This document shows, one piece after another, positions 14,449 through 23,837 of a DNA stretch of 64,000 nucleotides. Under the pieces are notes generated by a model. The model made no database searches. It was not told the origin of the DNA and worked only from the letters and a program-made list of their open reading frames with translations. This stretch comes from Oscillospiraceae bacterium (lineage in GTDB: Bacteria > Bacillota > Clostridia > Oscillospirales > Oscillospiraceae), in assembly GCA_015067545.1 (NCBI GenBank), contig SVMG01000003.1, positions 62,001 through 126,000 on the forward strand, read 5' to 3'. The position numbers were made by a program, and so were the translations under genes. Each line of letters starts with the position of its first letter. The stretch's first letter is position 1.

Positions 14449-16623
14449 TCACACTCCAAAATTACTGATGATTTGTGTTGCATCCTCATTGGGAATGATG
14501 CGGTAGCTTCCATTTTCCAAAACCACTTTGCAGCCGTAGGTCAGGAATGTACCGTCTTCATTTTTGTGGGCAAACGCCTTGTTCAGCACGGTTTCCTCCA
14601 GGCATTTGAATATCTCGTGGACATCGTTATCGCAGCAGCCGCCTTGGTTATCCACATAAAGCGTTTCCTTCTCCATAAACAGCGGGCAGGATTCGTAGCC
14701 GCCAACCAGCTTCTGTGTACCTGTGCGATACCACCCGGATATCATGGGAATATAGCTTTCGCCATAGACTCTTTCCTCGTATTTTCCGCGGCAGCCGCCA
14801 TCCGGCAAAGGCCGCTCTGTGTCCGGGATCAGCGTTCTTGCCTGCACATAGGGCTGCGCACAGTAGCCCCAGTGCAGCTCGCCATCCAATGTCATCAGCT
14901 GGACGCAGCTGCCCAGGCAATTCATCAGATTCACAAGATACGCTTTCTTATGGGTCAGCAGATACAGGTAGTAGTGCGCATACGCCGTCCATGCAGACCA
15001 GCCGTGGGGACTGTTGAGCATATTTGCCATGACCATCACATCGTACTGAGACTCCCAGTAGCGCAGTGATGCACCGTTGCAGCGGCAATCCGGAATGAGC
15101 TGCTGCTCCAGGCAAGCGTGAATGGTCATCAGCTTCTCAGCGGCCTCCACATAGGGCTGTCTTTTCTCCTGGGGCAGGGTCAGCGCAAACATACCGATCT
15201 GCAGCGCAGAGCAGGAGATCATGCCGTCCTCCAAAGTTGCCTCTCCCTCTGTATCGATATCATCCAGAGAGGCGGCCAGTTCATCCACTGCACGCTTTGC
15301 CGATGCATAGTGCCGGGCGTAGGCGACGGGATCATGATCCTTTTCCGCAAGGGCCAGCTCCAGCACCGCCTTGGCAATGTAGATCACGCAGGTGTAATGA
15401 ATGCGGTTTTCCTTGCGGTAAACGCCATCCTGTCCCTGCTTGGTATCGATCAGCCAATCCGCAAAACCGGCCGCATCGCGCAGGTGTTTTTTATCCCCCG
15501 TTGCTTCGTACATATCCACCAAAAGGCTGATCAGCAAGGCCGTATTTTGGATCCGTTCCGGAATGACGATGGGCTTGTGCGCCTGAAAATCGAACATCAG
15601 CGGCAGGACCTCCTCGGCACTTTCCAGAGCGCGCTGTATCAGCTCCTTATTGCCGTAGTGCTTTCCTGCCAGGAAAGCAGAGAACAATCCATAAAAGCTC
15701 TCCACATGGGTGGTCGCCTTCTGGGGTTTGGCCAGTGCTTCCTTTGCCGCATTTTGCAGATAGAAATCCCAGCCGGGTCTGCAGTAGAACATTGCCTGAC
15801 ACTGCTTGCCATTTCGCGAAAGCACATTTACCTTATATAGGCCGCAGGTGTCAAAAACGACCTCCTTTGCTTCCGTGACGGAACCGTCAGGAAGCACGCA
15901 CTGCGCCTCGAAACCATCACCCGCTACGCAGTATTTCAAGGTCTCGCCCACCTCACAGGTGTACTTTTCCGCTTGAACGATGGGGATCTGCGCAATTTTG
16001 CTCAATCGCGTAATGATCTCATTTTTTGCCGAAACCGGGATCAGCAGGATCGTATTTTCGTATACAGCGCCGGGCTCCAGCGCATTCAGCTGCTGAGGAT
16101 GTCTGTCCGGCAACAGGCCGTCATGGATGAACAGAAGATCCGTCCCTGCGATCCGGTGTCCAAAATCACCGTCATCCAGCCGGTTATAGCAGATGTCGTA
16201 GCTGGCAACCGGGTCAGTTGTAGCGATCGCCAGTGCATTTTCGGCACTGTTCATGTAATAGCCCCACAGGTGGGTCTTTTCGCACCGCAGAAGCGTGGGA
16301 AAGAAGGGCTTGTGCCACTGAGGATAGCTTTCCATCCAGGAATCCACACCCAAGTGGAAACCTATCCTTCCCACAAATCTGTCTGCGCTTTGATTGATTA
16401 CAGTGATCTTGAGAGCCAAATGCTCCTGAAAAGGCAGATATTGCGCAGAAAACGAAATCCCTTTTGTGCAGCCTGTCAGTGTATTGTCATGCAATTGGCA
16501 GGCGATCTCGTTTGTTTCCCCCTCTGTATCCAGGAAAAAACCTTGATTTTCGGAAAAGGGAACTGTAAAGCCGTCACTTTCTATTTGGGACAGCCATCCT
16601 TCCGGACGAAAAAGGATATTCAT
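14449..16623 (-). CDS. Cytoplasmic protein with beta-sandwich and alpha/alpha-toroid-like region, unrecognised family
   Basis: The 724-residue product starts at the ATG at 16623 (GGGAGG seven bases upstream). I do not recognise the family. Residues 1 to about 300 are beta-rich. From about 300 to 600 there is a helical, tryptophan- and tyrosine-rich region of the kind found in alpha/alpha-toroid glycosidases and lyases. The C-terminus carries a Cys/Asp cluster (GGCCDNDVHEIFKCLEE). There is no signal peptide. It sits between GH29 and GH94 genes with 18- and 5-bp spacings, so an activity on oligosaccharides is likely, but no catalytic residues can be named. Confidence 0.6.
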   Translation of the reverse strand: MNILFRPEGWLSQIESDGFTVPFSENQGFFLDTEGETNEIACQLHDNTLTGCTKGISFSAQYLPFQEHLALKITVINQSADRFVGRIGFHLGVDSWMESYPQWHKPFFPTLLRCEKTHLWGYYMNSAENALAIATTDPVASYDICYNRLDDGDFGHRIAGTDLLFIHDGLLPDRHPQQLNALEPGAVYENTILLIPVSAKNEIITRLSKIAQIPIVQAEKYTCEVGETLKYCVAGDGFEAQCVLPDGSVTEAKEVVFDTCGLYKVNVLSRNGKQCQAMFYCRPGWDFYLQNAAKEALAKPQKATTHVESFYGLFSAFLAGKHYGNKELIQRALESAEEVLPLMFDFQAHKPIVIPERIQNTALLISLLVDMYEATGDKKHLRDAAGFADWLIDTKQGQDGVYRKENRIHYTCVIYIAKAVLELALAEKDHDPVAYARHYASAKRAVDELAASLDDIDTEGEATLEDGMISCSALQIGMFALTLPQEKRQPYVEAAEKLMTIHACLEQQLIPDCRCNGASLRYWESQYDVMVMANMLNSPHGWSAWTAYAHYYLYLLTHKKAYLVNLMNCLGSCVQLMTLDGELHWGYCAQPYVQARTLIPDTERPLPDGGCRGKYEERVYGESYIPMISGWYRTGTQKLVGGYESCPLFMEKETLYVDNQGGCCDNDVHEIFKCLEETVLNKAFAHKNEDGTFLTYGCKVVLENGSYRIIPNEDATQIISNFGV

Positions 16624-16641
16624 CACATCGCCTCCCGTAAA

Positions 16642-17859
16642 TCAATATTGCTGTACGTAATGCAGCTGTGCCTCCACCTTTTTATCCTTGTCGAATACCA
16701 CTTCCACCTTGTTGGTACGGATGGTGGGGAATTGGCAGATGGCCTTATGGCCAATGGTCGTACCCCGGTAAACAGTTACCGGAATGCCGTAATAGTAGGG
16801 ATACGCCTTGATCTCAAAGTATCCGATCTCGTTATCCGGATCGATTTCCTCTGTCAGCACCACATGGTTGACCAATTGGTGCTCCATTTCCATGGTCAGC
16901 TTCTTTTCTTCTGCGGTTGCCTCGCAGACAATAGGTGCAGCAAAGTTCTTGCGAAGCTGTGCGCCGAATTTCAGCAGAGCTGCCTTGTCCGCATTGGGCA
17001 GCTTGCCTCTGCGGTCAGGGCCGATGTTGATCAGGAAGTTTGCACTACGGCCTACGGAATAGTAGTAAAGGCCCATCAGCTCGTCCACGGACTTGACTGT
17101 ATGTACATCGTTTTCGCTGTAGAACCAGTTGGTAAGGCGCATACGGAAATCGCACTCTGTGGGCAGGAATCTGGGCTCGTCCAGCAGATCCTGAATGTCG
17201 CTGTTGATGGAGAAATCCAACGCGCCCACGGTCAGCTTGTTGGGGCTGTGAGCCACACCGGACTCATTGCCCACCCACTTGGTATCGGGATCCCACATAT
17301 TGAAGATCAGGATCTCCGGCTGGCACTTGCGGATCTCTGCTACGATCCGGTCAGTATCGTATTTGTGATTTTCGCTGCCGTTGCCGTCAAACCACAGATA
17401 ATCGATCTTGCCGTAACCGGTGAGCAGTTCCCGGATTTGATTGATGAAATAGTCATCGTAATCCGTGGAGACCATATCGGAAGAACCGAACTGAGCCGGT
17501 GAATAGTAAAGGCCGACCTTCATTCCGTATTTCCGGCAGGCATCCACATATTCCCGGACGACGTCACCCTTGCCATCCTTCCAGGGGGTGTTCTTAACGG
17601 AATAGTCGGTATAGGCAGAGGGCCAGTTTGCAAAGCCATCGTGGTGCTTGCATACCAAAATGGTATACTTGGCGCCGGCCTCGCTGGCAGCCTTGATCCA
17701 GTCCTCGCAATCCAGATCCGTAGGATTAAAGGTGGACAAGGGCATTTCCTTCATATCCCAGTCCTGATGACCTTCATTGAAGGTGCGAATGCCGAAATGG
17801 AAGAATACACCGAACTCCCAATTCAAAAAATCCAGCTGTTCTTTTTTCATTCTTGCCAT
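16642..17859 (-). CDS. Alpha-L-fucosidase, GH29
   Basis: The 405-residue product has the GH29 TIM barrel. WEFGVFFHFG near residue 14 and KHHDGF at 71-76 are family motifs, and YLWFDG at 154-159 carries the expected nucleophile Asp158. The acid/base residue is not conserved enough to assign. A C-terminal beta-rich part (about 310-405) follows. There is no signal peptide, so it should remove alpha-fucose from imported fragments. The start ATG has a GAGAGGT site. The gene lies 13 bp after the SGNH gene. Confidence 0.88.
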   Translation of the reverse strand: MARMKKEQLDFLNWEFGVFFHFGIRTFNEGHQDWDMKEMPLSTFNPTDLDCEDWIKAASEAGAKYTILVCKHHDGFANWPSAYTDYSVKNTPWKDGKGDVVREYVDACRKYGMKVGLYYSPAQFGSSDMVSTDYDDYFINQIRELLTGYGKIDYLWFDGNGSENHKYDTDRIVAEIRKCQPEILIFNMWDPDTKWVGNESGVAHSPNKLTVGALDFSINSDIQDLLDEPRFLPTECDFRMRLTNWFYSENDVHTVKSVDELMGLYYYSVGRSANFLINIGPDRRGKLPNADKAALLKFGAQLRKNFAAPIVCEATAEEKKLTMEMEHQLVNHVVLTEEIDPDNEIGYFEIKAYPYYYGIPVTVYRGTTIGHKAICQFPTIRTNKVEVVFDKDKKVEAQLHYVQQY

Positions 17860-17872
17860 GATTTTATACCTC

Positions 17873-18865
17873 TCAATTCAAAATTTTTTCAAGTTCTACA
17901 GACAGAGCCTGTGCATAGTATCCGAAACCCACATCATTGGGATGTACATGATCCTCCGCAAAACACGCAAGATCACAGGGAACAAGGTCCGTTCCCTCGA
18001 TAACGGTCAGATTCTCCACAAAATGTTCCAGCTCTTTCAAATGGGAGACCAGATTTTCAAAGGGCCAGCGCTCCTGCTTCTTTTCCTCCCTTGTCTTCAT
18101 CCAGATGGGGGTCAGGACCAGGATCTTCGCATGGGGATAGAGCTTGCGCAGTCCCAGACAGAATGCCCGGGATTTGGCTGCAAATTCCTCCTCCGTTCGT
18201 GCATTCCAGTCGTTTGCGCCGTAAGCGACCAGGATGCTCTCCGGCTCAAATCCGTCCGCCAGTGAAGCCAGCTCCGGCCAGTAGGCCTCGCCGCCAATTC
18301 CCTTGTTGATCATGTCCGCATCCAGCCAGCGGCTGATCCGGGATGCGTAGCTGTTTTCCGGAAGCCATGTGGTATAGCCCTGAGTAATGGAATCGCCAAA
18401 TATCAGCATTTTTCGTTTTTTGGCAACGGGGATCAGCTTTGCCCCGTCATCCAGCTCCAGCGCAGCGATGCGGGAACATTCGTTCCAGGGGAATACGATC
18501 CGTACACGCTTCATTCCCTTTCCCAGGGCAAATACGCCCTTCGCGGAGGCAACGCCGCCCTCAGGAATAAAGCCGATCACTTCTCCTGCACGTTTGTCGT
18601 CCACAAACACGCTGTGAACAAACCACCGATAACCGCAGCCCTCGCTGACCTGAACCGCAAGTGTAAGTTCTTCGCTGTCCGTGTCGAACTCCAGCGTCAC
18701 TCCGGCAGTGGAAAATGTCCTTTTGTAAAAGCTGGGCCAGGAGCTTTCCCGATACAGCTCCTCCTGCTCTTTTGTGAATCGCAGCAGGCCGATCAGGTCG
18801 CCGACCTGCTCTACCCGGGCTGTGCCGCAGGCAATACTTTGAATCTGCTCAAGTGATAATCGCAC
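17873..18865 (-). CDS. CE2-like SGNH esterase with N-terminal beta-sandwich
   Basis: I place the start at a GTG at 18865, preceded by GAGGTGAGG and 8 bp after the preceding stop; a longer reading frame would overlap that gene. The product of about 330 residues has a beta-rich N-terminal half (about 1-145), then SGNH blocks FGDSITQG, GIGGEAYWP, YGANDW and DHVHPND. This two-domain layout resembles carbohydrate esterase family 2 and related deacetylases. No signal peptide is seen. It is probably a cytoplasmic O-deacetylase. Confidence 0.82.
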   Translation of the reverse strand: MRLSLEQIQSIACGTARVEQVGDLIGLLRFTKEQEELYRESSWPSFYKRTFSTAGVTLEFDTDSEELTLAVQVSEGCGYRWFVHSVFVDDKRAGEVIGFIPEGGVASAKGVFALGKGMKRVRIVFPWNECSRIAALELDDGAKLIPVAKKRKMLIFGDSITQGYTTWLPENSYASRISRWLDADMINKGIGGEAYWPELASLADGFEPESILVAYGANDWNARTEEEFAAKSRAFCLGLRKLYPHAKILVLTPIWMKTREEKKQERWPFENLVSHLKELEHFVENLTVIEGTDLVPCDLACFAEDHVHPNDVGFGYYAQALSVELEKILN

Positions 18866-18873
18866 GGTTTGCC

Positions 18874-19857
18874 TCACCTCGCATTGAAAACATTTTTCCG
18901 CTTGCGAATGCAATCTGCAATTTCCACGGCCTGCAGGCCGGATGCGATATCATCCACCGGGCGGATCCCCTTTTGCACACACTCCAAAAAGTGTGCATTT
19001 TCACCGTAAAATCCGTTGCTTACAAAATCCTCTTCCGTCTCCGGAGTACCTTGCAGGAAGCGCAATTCATGATTTTGTGCGTACAGAATATTGCCGCTTC
19101 CGTCTAAAGAAGCGCCGCCATGATAAGGCAATGCCGCAGATATGACCTCATTGGCGCCGTGCATGATGCACCGCTCCGCACTGATGCCGGAGGCAGGGAC
19201 AAAGGTTATTTTTGCCTTCTGTCCGTCCCGGAAGCAAGCATCCAGCAAAATGGTGGATACATATTCCTCACCGGCAGGATTCGACAGATATTCAAAGTTC
19301 ACCGTTTCATAATCCTGCCCGGCCAAGAACCGCACCGTATCGATGGCATGGATGCTGGTGGTGGAAAAATCTGCATCCTTCCGGCCGCATCTGTAAAAAT
19401 CATACTGCCACAGATGGGGCTGACACTTTTGGCGCAGCTCCCGGAATTGGCGGATCATGGGCATAAAGCGCCGGTTGAACGCTACCTGATGCATCGTGCC
19501 GGTTCGCGCCGCCACATCCATCATGCGCAATGTCTGCTCCCGATCCATTCCGGGCGGTTTTTCCAGGATCACAGGAATACCCGCCTCCAACAGCTTAATG
19601 GACATTTTTTCTGTCAACGATACAGGAACGACCAAGCTAACAGCATCCGGCTTCTCCACACGGAGCATCTCGTCTACATCCGTATAGGCTCTGGCAAAGC
19701 CAAAGGTGCTGCGGAAAAGCTCCGCCTTGGATGCATCCACATCACAGCAGGCAGCCAGATGGATCTGACTGTTCTGTGCTGCATATTTTTGAATGGCCGG
19801 TCCGTGTCCATGGGTGGCCATACCGCCACAACCGATCAAGCATACTTTTAATGCCAT
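18874..19857 (-). CDS. Gfo/Idh/MocA-family oxidoreductase
   Basis: Start at the ATG at 19857; GGAGG lies just upstream (inside an earlier in-frame ATG). The 327-residue product opens with the Rossmann motif GCGGMA, has the family motif EKPPG near residue 90 and a C-terminal alpha/beta substrate domain. Members use NAD(P) to oxidise or reduce sugars, uronates or inositols. In this operon it may convert a released sugar or unsaturated uronate, but the substrate cannot be named. It lies 66 bp after the GH42-like gene. Confidence 0.85.
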   Translation of the reverse strand: MALKVCLIGCGGMATHGHGPAIQKYAAQNSQIHLAACCDVDASKAELFRSTFGFARAYTDVDEMLRVEKPDAVSLVVPVSLTEKMSIKLLEAGIPVILEKPPGMDREQTLRMMDVAARTGTMHQVAFNRRFMPMIRQFRELRQKCQPHLWQYDFYRCGRKDADFSTTSIHAIDTVRFLAGQDYETVNFEYLSNPAGEEYVSTILLDACFRDGQKAKITFVPASGISAERCIMHGANEVISAALPYHGGASLDGSGNILYAQNHELRFLQGTPETEEDFVSNGFYGENAHFLECVQKGIRPVDDIASGLQAVEIADCIRKRKNVFNAR

Positions 19858-19923
19858 TGTTTCCTCCATTCTGTGAGGCCACTGCCTGCTTTTTTGGAAT
19901 CCTTTGGTCTTGTATCTACGCCA

Positions 19924-22251
19924 TTACACCAGCCGGAACATCCTCGTTTCTCCTCTGAGCATGTCCACAGTAAATGCCTGCGCATCGGAAGCGACCAGGC
20001 TTCCGTCATAGACATCTGTGACCTCTTGTCTGCCGGGCAGGTTAATGGTCTTCGGGCCACTGCTTGCGGCATGGATCGTAATATAATTCTTGTTGGCATA
20101 CACCACATCATCGGTCTCCGAATAGATGTGGCAGCCTGCATACCGGGCAAACTCCTTGATCTCATCACAGCTTATGTGCGTACTGCCATAATAAATGCTG
20201 GTATAGCCGTCCTGCTCCTTGATGGCCAGTGCCGGCAGCTTGCTGTCCAGGAAGTAGGCAAGCACGGTTGCATTCGGGTCGTCCGGATAAATAACAGGAT
20301 AGAGGTCTGCTGCTGTGGTCTTGATGCGGTTCATAAACTGGCTGGCATTGGCCCACATCTTCCGGGTAAAATCACCGTAGATCTGACCCTTGTCCAGATT
20401 CTTCGTCAGCGCATGCTCTGCACCGTTGATCTTGAACTTGCCCCGGTAAACGCCGTCCAGGCTCTTCATCTGCATGCCGATCGTCTTGCTGACATTGTCT
20501 GTGGAAACCGGAGTTTCGCTCTCAAAGTCCACCATGCCGGAGGCGTACATATAAAGCGCCGTAGCATGATTCTTCTTCAGCTTTGCCTGCACGGCCGCGC
20601 GCTCCCGGTCATTGAAGCACAGGTCGTTCATGAACACATACAGCTTATAATCGGGCATGTTGCCGTCAAAGAAATCGCTCTTGTAGTACCGGTCGCAGGG
20701 AAGGCCGATCTTGTCGATCTCGTAGTTGTTGAACAGCTCCACCAGCTGGTGCGTTGTTTCGTGGGTTGCCACATGGTAGCTGTCTTCATCGTAAATAAAC
20801 GCGACCTCGCTGTTCTTTTTCCGGTCCAGGCTGTAGGCTTCCTTTGCGATCTTCTGCTGTTTTTCAAACAGGGCATAGATCGCAGGATCCTTATACCGTT
20901 TTCCGCCGGGCAGCTGGTCAAACCACCATGCATGCAGATCCATGCAGATATTTCTGCCAAATTCCCGTTTGAGCAGGTTGCAGGTATCCTCGATATCGTA
21001 CAGCTCAAAGTAATTCTGATAGAAACGGTTATCCAGATGGGTTCTGGCATCCTCTTCCACCACGAACATCCGGTTTTTCAGTCGGAAGGAATCAAAATAC
21101 TGCCGCTGGCCGGTAAAGCCGCTGGGCTGGCGATTTTCATACACGCCGGGAGAAGCCAGGAAGTCAATGGCACCGGATTTCAAAATGTGTGTCACAGAAC
21201 CGATCTGACCCATGGAGTGATAGCGCACTGCACCGCAGGAGCCATAGAACGCACCGGTCAGCTTGCCGGGATAATTCTGTTTGACCACATTGCCGAAATA
21301 AACGATGGAATCTGCCGTTCCCTTGTGCCATGCACGGTAAAAATCGTACACATCCTGATGATTGGCAACATCCAGGAACAGGCCGATATGCGTTCCCTGA
21401 TCCGGCTTTGCCGGAACACCGGACTGGGGGTCCACCCAACCGGGATGGCTAATATCGTAGTCCACGCCATGGACATAGTAGCGTCCCTCACAGTCCGGTA
21501 CTTTGGGATCTGCCAGGGTTACCGTGGGATCCTTCCACGCCTTTTGCAGAGCCTCGTCCGTGCCGTATTTCTCTGTCAGGAACTGACTGAACTGACGGCG
21601 GAAAGCCGGGCTCAGATCCGCGTACACACCGTCCAGGCCAGGGTCGGGCTGCTGCTCAAATCCGCCGGTATCAAAATAATCCGTTTTACTGGTGTATTCA
21701 GTAGGTGTTATGTAGTACCATTCGCTGGTGCCGCCTGCCGCAAAGAAGAAGCCTGCAACGCGGTCAGCAAAGGGCAGCTTTTCGATCTCGGCGCAGGTAT
21801 CCAGCAATGCCTTGCCTGCATCCTCCCTCCACTTTTGGGAGCACAGGGAGTACATGGAAGGATACTCCGCCGCATAGGATTCTGTCCACAGCATAGCCTT
21901 CTGCGGGTTGCCGTCGCTGTAGTGTACCAGCTCGTCAGGATTTTCCTCGCACCAGCTCACCGGCGGATGCATGCCGATACGGGCCATGATGTAGGCATCC
22001 GGTACAGCGCGCAGAAGCATCTCTGCCTCCGTCTTAAACTCCTGGAACGCGCCGGGGCGCAGCCACTCGGTATCACAGATCAGGAAGAAAATGCGAATAC
22101 CGCTTTTGCCCAGCTCCCGGAAATAATTTTCATCCAGTAACTGCTCTTTCTTGTTGGTGGTTACCACGGTCATCATCATAGGCGGGATGATCTCGCCGTT
22201 GATGCAAATGGCCGGAGAACCGTTGTGCTGGATCAGTTCTGCTCGTATCAT
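19924..22251 (-). CDS. GH42-like (clan GH-A) glycoside hydrolase
   Basis: The 775-residue product has a TIM-barrel part (1 to about 430) with RIGMHPPVSW near residue 90, GGTSEWYY near 176 (candidate acid/base Glu) and MFVVEEDARTHL near 398 (candidate nucleophile Glu). An alpha/beta domain (about 450-600) resembles the GH42 trimerisation, glutaminase-like domain, and a small beta domain ends in RGETRMFRLV. The layout fits beta-galactosidase-like enzymes, but similarity to the core family looks distant. No signal peptide. It is the third gene of the operon. Confidence 0.65.
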   Translation of the reverse strand: MIRAELIQHNGSPAICINGEIIPPMMMTVVTTNKKEQLLDENYFRELGKSGIRIFFLICDTEWLRPGAFQEFKTEAEMLLRAVPDAYIMARIGMHPPVSWCEENPDELVHYSDGNPQKAMLWTESYAAEYPSMYSLCSQKWREDAGKALLDTCAEIEKLPFADRVAGFFFAAGGTSEWYYITPTEYTSKTDYFDTGGFEQQPDPGLDGVYADLSPAFRRQFSQFLTEKYGTDEALQKAWKDPTVTLADPKVPDCEGRYYVHGVDYDISHPGWVDPQSGVPAKPDQGTHIGLFLDVANHQDVYDFYRAWHKGTADSIVYFGNVVKQNYPGKLTGAFYGSCGAVRYHSMGQIGSVTHILKSGAIDFLASPGVYENRQPSGFTGQRQYFDSFRLKNRMFVVEEDARTHLDNRFYQNYFELYDIEDTCNLLKREFGRNICMDLHAWWFDQLPGGKRYKDPAIYALFEKQQKIAKEAYSLDRKKNSEVAFIYDEDSYHVATHETTHQLVELFNNYEIDKIGLPCDRYYKSDFFDGNMPDYKLYVFMNDLCFNDRERAAVQAKLKKNHATALYMYASGMVDFESETPVSTDNVSKTIGMQMKSLDGVYRGKFKINGAEHALTKNLDKGQIYGDFTRKMWANASQFMNRIKTTAADLYPVIYPDDPNATVLAYFLDSKLPALAIKEQDGYTSIYYGSTHISCDEIKEFARYAGCHIYSETDDVVYANKNYITIHAASSGPKTINLPGRQEVTDVYDGSLVASDAQAFTVDMLRGETRMFRLV

Positions 22252-22264
22252 ATGATCACTCCAA

Positions 22265-22873
22265 TCATTTAATCGTCCGGATCAGTGCCGCGATATGCTG
22301 GGCAAGGACCTTCTGGCCTTCTTCATTCAAATGGACCTTGTCTTCTTTCAAAAGCTCCGATCTGCCAAAGGTCAGTGCGTGCAGATCATCAAAGGGCAAT
22401 GCATATTTTCCGGCAATTCGCGAAAGGCTTTCGTTGCGCTGCAGGCAGGTTTCCTCCTTTGGAGGATAGCTGCTGTAGATCCTGCCGGCTATGATCAGCT
22501 TCTTCTGGGGATATTCCGTCAGCAGCCATTGCACCAATTTCTCCGTATTTTGCTCGTATTGCCGGGGCGTTTGATGGGTACCGTGGCCGGAGCAGAAGTA
22601 AATGATATCATGCTCCTGCTGGGCCATGATCAGCCGCATATTCTCTTTCAAAAACGGATTGTCCGCTGCTTTTGAAGTGCCATAATTATCCACGCAGTAT
22701 TCTCCGCGCAGAGCCTCGATCAACGCAAACCGGTAATTGACCGAAATGGAATCTCCGAACACGATCACCCTTTTTTGGGTTTTGTCCGTAGCATGGTCAA
22801 ACCAAATGTCATCCCATTCATAGGTCTCCAGCGGCACGCTTGCATTCAACTCAAAGGTCTCATAATGTGCCAT
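22265..22873 (-). CDS. Divergent SGNH hydrolase
   Basis: The 202-residue product carries FGDSISVN (nucleophile Ser), NYGTSKAADNP (block II) and DKVHLNEEG (catalytic Asp-His), but the usual GxND block III is replaced by CSGHGTHQ. The oxyanion-hole Asn is therefore missing at the usual place, so the enzyme may use another residue or act on an unusual ester. The ATG at 22873 has an AGGAG site and overlaps the preceding gene by 14 bp. Confidence 0.75.
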   Translation of the reverse strand: MAHYETFELNASVPLETYEWDDIWFDHATDKTQKRVIVFGDSISVNYRFALIEALRGEYCVDNYGTSKAADNPFLKENMRLIMAQQEHDIIYFCSGHGTHQTPRQYEQNTEKLVQWLLTEYPQKKLIIAGRIYSSYPPKEETCLQRNESLSRIAGKYALPFDDLHALTFGRSELLKEDKVHLNEEGQKVLAQHIAALIRTIK

Positions 22874-23618
22874 GGGTCTTCTCCTTTCCGTGCTGCAAAA
22901 TGAAGCAGATCACTTCATCCGGCGTTTCCAGACCGTGGGGGTGGTGTCCGCAATCCGGCTTGATATACACCTGGCATTCCAAACCTGCCTTTTCATAGGC
23001 ACTTTGCAGCAAGGCACCGTTTTCCTCAAAAGGCACGGTTACATCGCTGCCACCTGCTACGAGAACGACCGGAATGCGGTTCTGTACCAAAACAGGCAGT
23101 TTATCCAGCGGCATTTCCCGATATCCAATCAGCTGGGACATACTTTCCATGTGCAAGGCATTCAGCAGTTCCTGAACACCTGCTCCTTCACCCAAAGGCT
23201 CGCCCACACCCAAGCCGCAGGGGCAGCTCAGGTAATTCAGCACCGGTGCATCCAGATATAAGCAGGACACCAGTTCGGGATATTTGGCGGCAAATTTGAT
23301 CGCGATCAAGCCGCCGCAGCTCATTCCGATGGGCACGGTCTTCGTGGCGAGGCCGTACTTTTCCGTTACAAATTTGACAAACCGGGCCTTTCGATCCAGG
23401 TCCTCATCCACGCCCCACCGGTTATCGTTTGTGATAAAGCACAGGTGAAAACCCTGCTCCAGCAAGGGTATTTCAGCAGCCTTGGGAAACGCATTCCAGT
23501 ATTCCGTTTTCAGTGCCAGCAGGCCATTTGCCGTACCGGGGGCAGGAAAAACAACATGTGCTTCCCTTCCCTCGAAATTCAGGGTTTCCACAGGAAAACC
23601 ATTCCATAAATTACACAT
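22860..23618 (-). CDS. Alpha/beta hydrolase (esterase), first gene of the ten-gene operon
   Basis: The 252-residue product has the nucleophile elbow GMSCGG, a catalytic-Asp candidate in GGSDVTVP and the histidine in CGHHPHGL, so the triad looks complete. No signal peptide. It opens the operon behind a strong promoter (23684-23712). With the other esterases it points to a decorated substrate. The ester bond is unknown. Confidence 0.82.
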   Translation of the reverse strand: MCNLWNGFPVETLNFEGREAHVVFPAPGTANGLLALKTEYWNAFPKAAEIPLLEQGFHLCFITNDNRWGVDEDLDRKARFVKFVTEKYGLATKTVPIGMSCGGLIAIKFAAKYPELVSCLYLDAPVLNYLSCPCGLGVGEPLGEGAGVQELLNALHMESMSQLIGYREMPLDKLPVLVQNRIPVVLVAGGSDVTVPFEENGALLQSAYEKAGLECQVYIKPDCGHHPHGLETPDEVICFILQHGKEKTHGTL

Positions 23619-23683
23619 ATGAAGTCTCCTTTACGTATGGATTGAAACGTGCAAAACGCCAAATTACATAAATTGTCAAGTTA

Positions 23684-23712
23684 ATTATAGCATCGTCATA
23701 TGCGATTTTCAA
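23684..23712 (-). promoter_or_regulatory. Strong promoter of the ten-gene operon
   Basis: Minus strand: -35 TTGAAA (23707-23712), 17-bp spacer, -10 TATAAT (23684-23689), about 66 nt before the first start codon. Confidence 0.8.
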
Positions 23713-23718
23713 TTTCTA

Positions 23719-23750
23719 TTTTTTTGCAAAGGGTTTTGTTTTTGTGCGCC
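23719..23750 (-). promoter_or_regulatory. Tandem A-rich repeat upstream of the promoter
   Basis: On the minus strand GCGCACAAAAAC and CTTTGCAAAAAAA lie about 20 bp apart, the second ending a few bases before the -35 box. This is the weakest copy of the shared upstream pattern. Confidence 0.35.
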
Positions 23751-23795
23751 GCCTGAGAAAGCGCCAAATGCGGTTCATTTTCCCTTAAAAACCTG

Positions 23796-23823
23796 ATGGG
23801 GCGCGGTAAAAACCGCGCCCCAT
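23796..23823 (-). terminator. Rho-independent terminator of the 2949-residue lyase gene
   Basis: Perfect 12-bp stem ATGGGGCGCGGT/ACCGCGCCCCAT with a four-base loop, 15 bp after the stop codon, followed on the minus strand by CAGGTTTTT. Confidence 0.88.
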
Positions 23824-23837
23824 TCTGGTTTTGGACT

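Noticed and set aside
12173..14506. A 777-codon plus-strand frame opposite the GH94-like gene
   Set aside because: Shadow of a gene with conserved catalytic motifs; no start signal.
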